DNA from: Isoetes taiwanensis
Lineage: Eukaryota; Streptophyta; Lycopodiopsida; Isoetales; Isoetaceae
Assembly (NCBI GenBank): GCA_021234155.1
Contig: JAJEKV010000051.1
Coordinates: forward strand, 9,322,105 to 9,386,104
Direction of reading: 5' to 3'
DNA length: 64,000 nt
The translations under genes and the position numbers were made by a program. Numbering within the stretch: position 1 is the stretch's first letter; each line of letters begins with the position of its first letter. The notes under the pieces are model-generated. The model was not told the origin of the DNA, searched no databases, and saw nothing but the letters and a program-made list of their open reading frames with translations. Positions 55,369-64,000 of the stretch are shown here, piece by piece.

Positions 55369-57006
55369 AGCCTTATCTTTTCCCAGCCCCCGTTATCACC
55401 CACAAAATCCTCCATTACCCGCCCAAAATAGAAGGCGAAATCACACCGGACTAACCAAAACAAGATAACTCATCAAGGGGTTGCCTGTTGGATAACTATG
55501 CAAGTGGCAAAGGTGAATAAAATATGACTTTGATCCATGGAACATGCAATTGTTGGTTAAGGAAATACGATTTTGATACATAAAATATATAGCTGTTATA
55601 AGACAGGTACAGTATTGTATTAAAAATATGAGAACCACCGTACATAATTGTTATGTTGCATCCAATTTACTTGTTTAGTTAATAATCAATTTTTTTAATA
55701 ATGTTTTAGTAGACTCATAACATGAAAAGGCGCAACAATTAAGCTTAATGGGCTACAGTTCGCTCAAATAGAAAACAAGCAAGTGGCATTCTAATAATTT
55801 GTGAGTTAAACAAAGGCATTCCTCAACGCTTTGTCTGTTGTTAACATCACGTCATTCTTCTCGTTGCTTCTATATTGTTGTTTGTGTGATAGTTATTCTT
55901 TGCCGCCCCATATACACTGCTGTAATTGAAGTTTTAGCCATGTCACATAATGCAGAAATGTGACTTGATCAAGATGTATGCCCTTCCTTTACATTTGTAC
56001 AAGACAATGCAGAGCGAGAAGTTCTTTTACTTGTTGTTTGTACCGTATTTTGCTATGGCATATTTACAGGACAAGACGACGGTAGCAGGCTTGACCACCT
56101 CTTGATGGTGTTCTGGTTCAAGTTTATTTAGAAACAGAAATGGCTTAAAAAATGAAAAATCCAGAACTCTATTTCGCGTTACTAAAAATTTGCTTGGTAG
56201 TTCATAAACTCAAAGCAATCTTGGAAAACACATTACATAGGAGTATCATTATGCCGAAGCCTTAAGGATAGTCCGATAGATAACATAAATTTCCAGATCT
56301 TCTCATACACGTTCTAACATCTAACTCTATAACACATTTGATTTGCCACATTTGCCAACTCCATATGCACTCTATTCTCTTGCTCCAAAACATCAAGAAA
56401 AATAGGATCCACTTTTATGCCACTGTTTACGTGCACCTGAAGATCCACACAACCTACCCATTAATCCTCCAGCATGACTTACAGAAAAAATGTGCACATC
56501 CTATTTCCATAATTCTTCAAAAAAGAAATATCGAAGACCATGTTTTCTTCAATAAGTTACAATGCTGAGCAAAGGATGACAATGGCTTGCTCAATCACAA
56601 AATCACAGATCAACCTAATCTCCTAGTACAACAATATCGAACAGTTGCCCTCAAAATAGGATCAGACCCGCTTTTGGACCCAGGACAAGAACAATTAGTT
56701 GTGCTAAATTCAGGCAGATCTAACAAGCAAATTGGCATAACAATATATTCTTGGAGATGAACAAGTCCCATTCACCCTAGATTTGAAGGAAGCACCAGTC
56801 ATGACTCCAGGCCTTGCTTAAGTATCAAAGAAATCCTCAGACTCTAGCAGCATTTACTGTATAACTTCTTAATTCCCAGCATACCGTATACATCAGCTTT
56901 TTTAATCATTTTCCTAAAAAAGACAATATTCGTAAAAAGATCCAAACCCGCAATATCCAGATCCCTAGACTGGCCTTCAAATCCAAGGCACAAGAGGAAT
57001 TATTTG
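55369..57006. other. Gene-free stretch
   Basis: Begins with the presumed promoter of the minus-strand gene (no TATA box found). The rest is AT-rich with no supported gene. Confidence 0.4.
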
Positions 57007-57462
57007 CTTACTTGATGGTCATTCAGCCAATCAAATAGCTTCGGCGATTCAGGCAAGGGAAGGAACGACAAAAGAAGCAGCGCCGGCCTCAAGGGAAGGA
57101 GCAGGGGCTGAAGCTTCGGCTTCTCCCTGTGCAAAAACTGCCACGGACTGGCAGAGCAGGGCAGAGGCGATCAATGCAGCGGCATTAAAAAATGCGACAA
57201 TATTCTGTTTGCAAAGGCCATTGCGAAGATCCGACGAAAATAAAATGTGGGCTTGGAGCAAAATGGCGAGAAGGCGCTGCCGGAACTGGCTATGGCAGTG
57301 GAAGACGAAGTTCTCCTCTGCTTTGCTACCTCTAGGCGATGCCGGGAAGCGGAGATCGCATCTCCACCTTCCACCCAAGCTCCCATAAAATCTGCACCGT
57401 CTACGCATCCTCAGGCGTCCCTCAAATCCCAAGTCCACAGCCGTGGACGAGGGATATGCCAC
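57007..57462 (-). CDS. First exon of a candidate organelle-targeted membrane protein (partial)
   Basis: The frame starting at 57462 or an internal Met encodes an Arg-rich presequence (MRRRCRFYGSLGGRW...), one hydrophobic segment (NIVAFFNAAALIASALLCQS, about residues 86-105) and a Glu/Ala/Pro-rich stretch (QGEAEASAPAPSLEAG). The frame closes at 57049. In the +1 frame, however, the sequence continues as PESPKLFDWLNDHQ and meets a GTAAGC donor at about 57013. This suggests a one-base indel or misread frame near 57070. Downstream exons were not found. It resembles a plastid precursor with one membrane anchor. The family is unknown. Confidence 0.4.
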
Positions 57463-57509
57463 AATATTCTACAATCGTGGCCCTCTATCTACCACTTCCC
57501 ACACTCCCC

Positions 57510-57537
57510 AAGGGTTGCCCTATGGGCAACCCAAAAA
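57510..57537 (+). repeat. Perfect hairpin GGGTTGCCC/GGGCAACCC
   Basis: AAGGGTTGCCCTATGGGCAA and CCCAAAAAA form a nine-base-pair palindrome around TAT. It is the same terminal motif as at 48062 and 21770 (inverted). Confidence 0.85.
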
Positions 57538-57560
57538 ATACGTAGCACATTTAGGCACCC

Positions 57561-57880
57561 ATTATTCCAATAATGTGGCCCCGATCAAAAATGATAGTTT
57601 TGTTACATATGATTTTCTAAGGTTAGGCCTGGTATTCGTATTTAAATACGTATTTTGGTGATGCTGGCATCTGGGGTGCATTTTAGAAACCTACGTGGAT
57701 CTGTGACAGGAGGGGCCTGTATTTTCTTTTGAGATCTGGATTGGGTCGGGCGTGGAGGCGGCGGATGCAGGTGTCCATGACTGAGGAGGATGCCCACTCG
57801 GGCCACATTATCAGTTGCATCAGGTGTCGATTCCCTTAATTCGGCTGCATCAGGTTCTACCCTTCCTTGGTTTCCAGCAT
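57561..57880 (+). repeat. Dispersed repeat arm, inverted partner of 53880-54247
   Basis: See the minus-strand arm. Similarity is patchy but runs in order over about 300 bp. The inner ends of the two arms are 3.3 kb apart and enclose both the five-exon gene and the 57-kb exon. Confidence 0.78.
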
Positions 57881-58871
57881 CGCTGCATTGAGGCCAAGCT
57901 GGGTGGAGGAGGCATCGCTGGGTTTCTAGCGAACTGGAGTTCGATTCCTCAACCGTCGGTCATGTAACTAGGTCTTAGAAGTATAAGGCCATAACAATGT
58001 GTTCTTCCCTAAGTCGATTGCTTTTGTCTGCTATTTTGGCCTGGCCGAAGGAGGAAGAGGTGAGCGGATCTTTGCAAGCAAGCAAGATCCGGTGGACATA
58101 TTTGTTTTTCGCTTTTCTTTTCTTGCCAGCACCACCTTCGAATTTCTGTGTAAGCAACTAAAAGATGTCTGAAGGTTTTCGGACGATTCTACTTTTTCCT
58201 TCAGGATTTTTTGTCGGATTCTAAGCAGGCATGCTACCCTTGCTTATTCTTCTGTTCTATATTTTTTCTTATCTTTGCACATTTTGTTTGAAACATATTT
58301 TTTTCTTATGTTTGCACAATATCTGAATATCTCACCGCATGCTCAAGAACCTGGCTCAAGCTCACCGCATGCCAGACCCCAGTTATGACAGATCAACTGG
58401 TGGTGCCTTTCGCCATTCTTTGGCCAGTTCTTTTAGCAGTTCTTCAACAAGTTTTGCTACAGACCAAGTTTTTCAAAATCTTCACAAGTTTTCTAGGATC
58501 TTCAACAAGTTTTGCTGCAGACAGGTCCTTCTTCGTTGATAGCAGATTACAGGGAGCTTTTTTATCGAATATCTTCAAAGAACGGTGGATTTGAGAAATT
58601 TTTGTAAACTCTAAGTAAAGGAATTTGTCGAACCTCTGTTTTTGTTCGAACATCTACAAAAACCTGTAAATCTTACTAGATCTGTCTCTTAATCTATCAA
58701 ATACTCTAAAAATCTATTGAATCCTCACAAAAGCCTCCCCTATTTCTACTTTGTAGGGGAATGGAGGTTGATCCTCCACAACCAGCGTTAGTTCCAACCT
58801 CCATTCCCTTATACAATATAGAAGTGGGGTCGCAAATTTTTGCGTTCGTGATGGTGTGAGGTTTTCAGACA
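57881..58871. other. Gene-free stretch before the gag remnant
   Basis: An isolated B-box-like GAGTTCGATTCC at 57938 lacks a clear A-box. A 14-bp stem (GGGAATGGAGGTTG and CAACCTCCATTCCC) lies at 58758-58810. CTTCAACAAGTTTTGCT is repeated near 58443 and 58500. No LTR could be defined. Confidence 0.4.
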
Positions 58872-60308
58872 ATGGGAATTCCAAAGTTTGATGATCTGGT
58901 AGACTGGGATCCTTTGAAGCATATTGTGAACTTTGAGAGGTATTGCCAGCAATATAAGTTACTGGCTGGTGATTATTTGCTTTGGTTTCATAGTTCTTTG
59001 CAAGATTTAATGGAGGAATGGGGCACAAACCCAGCCAAATACCATGACATACCAGGAATTAAAGGAAGCATTCATTGTTAATTATCAAAAAGTCCATGGT
59101 AAGGATAAGACTGGAAAGGTGGATCAATTTTCATACAAAAGGAAGATGAATCAATTAGAGAGTATAATCAGAGGTATATTCTGGTTCTTAAAGCCGTGGT
59201 TCATTGGAAGATTGCAAGGAGTGATGAAATGGATATCCAATGGTATGTGAAGGGGCTGAAACAATCTATTGCTCATAAAGTGAAGGCTAAACAACCTACA
59301 ACATTGCTAGAGGCACAACGGTATGCTCTCAAGGTTGGGATACATTCATGAAGTTGTTGCTCCAGAGCATAAAACAGAGGATATTGCAGCCAAGATTTCT
59401 AAGCTTACAATTGGTGTGAAATCAAGGGAGGTTCAATTTATTACTTGTGAGTATTGTGATCTATTGGACATTCTGAAATCACATGTAAATTGCTGAAATT
59501 TTGTTCAAAATATCAAATCAAGGGCCATAATGATCAAGAATATAGGGAGAAGAGATTCTTGAGAGGCCAATCTGGTATTTGCTGTTATGCAATAATTACC
59601 ACCTATTCCTATTCAACCAATGCAAGCAGCAACTCTCATCCCACAAGTTCCAATGGTTCAACAAGCTCCAATGGCCTCCACACAAAGGGTGCAGCCAAAA
59701 CAGGGATGGTATCTATGTAAGGCTCATTTATATTGCAAGTTATGTGATAAATTCAAGCACAATGAGAGTACTTGTTGAAAAATTCATGGGAAACCAAAAT
59801 GGGCAACCAATAAGTATCCACCAAGGCAGCAAGTGTTTGAATCAATACCTCTTCCTGCACTCGCATTCAAGATGCAAAATATATTGAAAATCCTCAAGTT
59901 AAGGCTCTTATTGAGGAGCTTAAGAAGCAAGAGAAGGAAAAATCAATAGTGAACTATGGATTTGTTGAGGTGGAGGATGATACATTTCAGCGAGAAGAAG
60001 AGATTGAAGAAATAAATGCTCTTATTGAGGAGCTTAAGAAGCAAGAGAAGGAAAAATCAATAGTGAACTATGGATTTGTTGAGGTGGAGGATGATACATT
60101 TCAGCGAGAAGAAGAGATTGAAGAAATAAATGCGGTTACAAGATCAAAACAGGTGTTTCAAGAGCCAAGTGTAGTGTCAACAAAGGAGAATACTAAGAGC
60201 TCTTTGCCAAAGGCTTTGGTGGTATTAGCTTTAAAGGGGTCAGCACCTAAGAAGGTGCAATTCAATGTGCTACCCACAGAACAATTTCAGTTTATAGAAG
60301 AAAATTAG
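58872..60308 (+). pseudogene. Degenerate Ty3/gypsy-like gag remnant
   Basis: Frame pieces together give a gag-type protein. They are IPKFDDLVDWDPLKHIVNFE (58878 on), TYQELKEAFIVNYQKVHG (59044 on), a segment with VKGLKQSIAHKVKAKQPTTL (about 59250-59310), a cysteine/histidine knuckle-like region (C-E-Y-C ... G-H-S-E-I-T-C, about 59440-59490), and an acidic region with a VTRSK string (60135 on). Several stops and frame changes separate the pieces. No protease, RT or integrase follows before the hAT remnant. A retrotransposon gag (Metaviridae type) or a domesticated gag gene are both possible; decay favours the former. Confidence 0.6.
59904..60131 (+). repeat. In-frame 114-bp tandem duplication
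   Basis: Units 59904-60017 and 60018-60131 are practically identical and encode 38 residues each, starting ALIEELKKQEKEKSIVNYGF, a charged coiled-coil-like segment. The near identity shows a recent event inside an otherwise decayed coding region. Confidence 0.93.
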
Positions 60309-61053
60309 CCCATATTGACGCCTTCTACAGGGTACTTTTTAGTGGCCCCAGTGGGCCAGTTGGCCACACATTCATAATTTTTTCAGAAATGGTTGACTAT
60401 ACCAGAGTAGAACACGTTCATACCCTAACCGAAGGGTAGTGGCCAGTTCAAAACACGAATTTGTACAGTTTACTTGTTTAGTAGTCAATTCAATATTTAC
60501 TAAATCCAGCTAGGTGTAGGGTGTGGCCAATTCAATTTTTTGTGCATGGGAAAAAACTTATCGAGGTAGTCAATTAGAAGCGAAGGTAAATTTTAATGGG
60601 TAAGGGGGTGGCCATATTACATCTCGGCCACATGTCCATCTAAGAATCACCACTTATAGGTAGTCCTCTAGGATTAGGGTTTCATATATATTTTTGAATT
60701 TGACCGAGCTGGCATCAGAAACCGCCCTTTCACACAGGTTTAGTTTATTCTACTCTGTCGAGCCTGTGTTTTTCCTGTTCTTCTCGTATGCAATTGTTTT
60801 GTTATTCATGTGAATATGAATATGAATATTCTATGAATATGAATGGGATGATAATTTTAATATTATATTTTATTGTCATTTGAAGAACACTTCCGATTTG
60901 TATTCACGATTTGGTTGAGATGGAGATCTATTCCCATCTACAATCTAAGCTTTAGCTTCATCAATTTAGGTTAGTTTTTACCCTATTTAATTGTGCAAAA
61001 TTATTCAGATATGCAAAAGTAGCTGTTGATGCCGATCATCAAATTTATGCAGC
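60309..61053. other. Gene-free stretch, upstream of the hAT remnant
   Basis: GC-rich words such as AGTGGCCCCAGTGGGCCAGT (60342) could be the 5' end of the hAT element. No matching inverted end is visible inside the window. Confidence 0.35.
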
Positions 61054-63684
61054 ATGGAGGGAGCTTCGCAAAAGAGAATAAATGAGTTCTTGGGACCTGC
61101 GACATCAAGGACAAAGCGACACATCACTATATCATCATCTACATCCACTTTCATAGACTAAATTGAGGGTCTTGATGAAGGCTATGAACCTGCACATGAT
61201 AAGGACTATGACACAGATTAATTGACAGAAGATTCAAATGATGATGAGGTTCCAGAGGGTCTAGAAAATGAGAGTGAACTGCATGAGGATGAAGTTGGGC
61301 GAGGATTATATAAGGAGAGGAAGTGCAGCCGATGGGATGCCAACAGAAACTTCAAAAATGATTGGCTTCGAGAGTATCCCTCCGTGGAACCAGTGGATGT
61401 GGCAGGGAGAAAAATGGTAAGTGTACTATTTGTTCTTGGAAAAATAAGACTGACAAGTTATTCCAGCCAAAGGAAAATAGTATTGATAGGCATGTTGGTA
61501 AATTGAAAAGGAAGATTGTAGAGGATGGAGTAACTAAATATGTGTTTGCTGGTTGGGAAGGTCCGGAGAAGAATCTGCATGCACGAAATGCAATAACATT
61601 CTATAGGAACGAAGAACCTTTGAAGGAAAAGAAGAATAAAGCAACCAAATTATATTGTCTATTTGAGAAAGCTGAATTTTTAGAGTATAAGGCTAAATGT
61701 ATTCAAATGAGAGTTGTGCTGCATTTGCTCCAGCATGGTCAGCCAATAAAAGATTATCCGGAGCATGAAACATTGAATATAGCACATAGACTTCCAAATA
61801 TTCCAAGATGCCATTGGTCAGAAAATGCAGGTTGGGAGTTTGCAACTCACATGTCTTTCGTTGCAGTTGAGGAGTTATGTGAAGTAATTAAAGGTAACTA
61901 ATTTTTTTAAGATCACTCACCTTCGAATGATATTAATCCATTGTGTAATTGTGAATGTGGTATAGGGGTCTACCTTTTCAGTGTGGTATAGGCTCTACCT
62001 TTTTAGCTTTGTCTTTGAATGAAGTTACTGCAAAAGACAATATGTCTTGGCTTTGTATGCATTTGTATAATGTTGTGGATTTCCAGTGGCAATCATACTT
62101 TTTGAGCATCAAAGTTATGCTTGGATGCTACGCTGAAACTCTTTACCGTATGGTACTAGAAAAATTAAATGAGGTTGCAAATATGGGTCCAATGGATTGT
62201 GCAAGGAAATTGGTCTGTTTTGGTTCAGATGGAGCGAGTGTAATGACTGGTTGCAATACAGGATTGGCTGTTAGGTTGCAGACTAGTTTCATGCCTTACA
62301 TAGTGGCAATCCATTGTACGGCTCATCGAACAAATTTAGCTTTCAAAATTGTCTCTGATTTTGCTTGTGTTCAAAAGGTTGAGAACTTTGTACGTGCAGT
62401 TAATCAGTTCTATTGTCGCAGTCCACAAAGGTTTGCCCACTTCCAGCAATTTTCATTAGGTTAAGTGAGGGGCTGAAGTTGCTAAAAGATGTAGAAACGC
62501 GTTGGATATCCATAGCTTTGCCTGTTCGCAGATTATGCAGTGAATATGTTTCTATTGTAGGGGCTTGTGCACAATTAGCTGATGAAAATGAAGCGGCAGC
62601 ACGAGATCTATTTGAACTTTTCACGGATGCGGAGACCTTGTTAACTCTTTATTCTCTCACTCCATTGCTTAGGGAGTTAACTTTCTTGATCAAACAGGCT
62701 CAAGATCAAACCATCTATATTCCAGAGTATGCAATTGCAAGAAAGGTAGCATGTATAAGCTTGATAGATTGTATGTTGGAGATGATTGCTTTGACAAGGA
62801 TGAGGCCTTCTATAGATGGCAGGATCTGGTCTCCTTGCAGGAAGGCAGGAGCTTTTTAGCATACAACGATAATGGGGTATTATGCGTACATGTAAATGAC
62901 AAGTTTTTTGCTTTATATCATAGGAAGAAATGTGGTCGAAACAATTATATGCAGAAGGTGGAAGTGAAGGAAACAGAATTTTATTCACTTGTTTCATTTG
63001 TAAGAAACGAGATGAACTCCGTAGCAGAATGTCTATCGAAGGAATAAGGAATTTCTGTCCAGGTTTTCTCGACATGAACTCTTGGATGATGGGTATTATA
63101 TTTCCCAATTTCTGTAACAATGTTACATCACATGAGGTACTATTTTAGTCTAGCAGTCTTGAGAGATACCTTTGTATTAAGTATATGGTTGAAGGTGTGG
63201 AAATATATGGTGTGTTGGATCTTGAAGCATTAAAAGAACAATCAGGATTATTTGGCACAACTATGTATGCCCAATATAAACCGTTAGAAAAACCACTAGA
63301 GCAAGGGGTTGTTACAAGATTATGGTTGAAGTTAACCTCTCATGATTATCTAAAGACTGCCTTGAGCGAATATATTAAGTTGGTATTAATCTGATTATGC
63401 CGATGATACTAGGTAGTGTAGAAGATGAGCGAGCTTTTAGCTCGCTTTCTTTCATAAAGAATAAGCTGCGTAACATATTGGATATAAATTGGATGCAACT
63501 TTGTGTCTATATAAGTGATCACTCATTGGAAACTTTCCCTTATGACCGAGCTTTTCAATTGTGGAAACAAGCAACTAATAGAAGAGGAGCTACCTCTATG
63601 CATGAGCTGCAGCATGATGATCCTCCCATCCTTCACGATAAACCGGAATTGAAATTGAATGCATGGCATGTCACAAACCTCTAG
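61054..63684 (+). pseudogene. hAT-superfamily transposase (zinc finger 862-like), decayed
   Basis: The first Met is at 61054 (MEGASQKRINEFLG). In-frame stops follow at 61159 and 61219, and a one-base frame change near 61412. A Cys/His finger of BED/TTF type follows (KCTICSWKNKT...RHVGKLKRK, about 61418-61510). The RNase-H-like core includes CFGSDGASVMTGCNTGLA and AIHCTAHRTNLAFK (about 62215-62350), typical of hAT transposases and their domesticated relatives annotated as zinc finger protein 862-like. Another frame change lies near 62440-62460. Then come VETRW (about 62490) and, at 63397-63684, the C-terminal dimerisation region (SVEDERAFSSLSFIKNKLRN). Several stops and frame changes mean it is not functional, although some gaps could be small introns (for example 61902-61960). 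Confidence 0.8.
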
Positions 63685-64000
63685 CATGAAAGGTAACCTG
63701 ATTTATATTCTGAGGCAAAAACAGAACCAAAATCTATTTTACATTTAGTTTGTTAGGAAACATTTATTTGAAGATTCCGTTTTGGCTTGGGATTAGTTTT
63801 TGACACAGCAATTTGGTTACATTCCATGGAGACAAGTTATATTCCATGTCTTACGTAAGAAAAACAGTTCATTATGTAGTTTTGCTGGCTATTTTGTTAG
63901 CACATAAGTTTTGACATCAATTTGAAGAAAGGATTTGCTACCAGATATGTTGTAGATTTGTTGTAGTTCTGCTATATATCTATCTTCTTAGAACCTATCA
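63685..64000. other. Window end, no gene
   Basis: AT-rich sequence following the transposase. No terminal inverted repeat recognised. Confidence 0.4.

Noticed and set aside
57925-57955. B-box-like string GAGTTCGATTCC suggesting a tRNA or SINE
   Set aside because: No convincing A-box at the right distance, no acceptor-stem pairing and no tail. Probably chance.

Overview
The window is nuclear DNA from a land plant with a large, repeat-rich, AT-rich genome. The evidence is a family-1 plant glycosyltransferase with a complete PSPG box, a Ty1/copia element primed by initiator tRNA-Met, short GT-AG introns, ACGT-core promoter boxes, and plant-type Helitron, hAT, L1 and SINE remains. The species cannot be fixed from sequence alone. 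A non-flowering vascular plant such as a fern is a guess, based on the many non-LTR elements with microsatellite tails.

Layout. 1-5033: a copia retrotransposon with both LTRs (the left one lacks about 6 bases at the window edge), its gag-pol broken by three in-frame stops and a frameshifted stretch. 7.6-8.2 kb: a LINE reverse-transcriptase fragment. 8.4-13.1 kb: a tandem duplication of about 2 kb whose breakpoint lies inside a UDP-glycosyltransferase gene. This left one complete gene (minus strand, 13088-11622, one 108-bp intron) and one truncated, frameshifted copy downstream of it. 16.1-16.6 kb: decayed FEN1-like exons, followed by two hairpins. 17.6-20.5 kb: a well-formed four-exon gene of unknown function whose product starts Met-Gly-Leu-Cys, a lipidation-type N-terminus. 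21.1 kb: a hAT-type MITE with a perfect 8-bp target duplication.

26.8-36.5 kb holds two members of a long foldback (palindromic) family with a nearly identical loop of about 200 bp, a tandem duplication at 28.3-29.0 kb, an L1 fragment, and a three-unit array of tRNA-like A/B-box modules. 36.9-40.0 kb is a nest of retroposons: an L1 3' end, a LINE with a nearly open RT reading frame and an AAAGT-repeat tail, a second LINE fragment, and a tRNA-derived SINE. 41.4-43.9 kb holds an L1 fragment and isolated exon remnants resembling an ABCB transporter and a SIS-domain sugar isomerase. 44.7-53 kb is Helitron territory: three 3' termini, a helicase C-terminal remnant and a polypyrimidine tract of about 1.65 kb. 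54.4-55.4 kb is an apparently real five-exon gene for a probable plastid-targeted protein. 57.0-57.5 kb is an exon of another candidate membrane protein. 58.9-60.3 kb is a decayed Ty3/gypsy-like gag, and 61.0-63.7 kb a decayed hAT transposase.

Only three or four loci look like functional host genes: the glycosyltransferase, the Met-Gly-Leu-Cys protein, the five-exon gene, and possibly the 57-kb exon. They show no shared pathway. The rest is transposable-element sediment, and its most unusual parts are the foldback family, the tRNA-like array and the shared LINE/SINE 3' ends.
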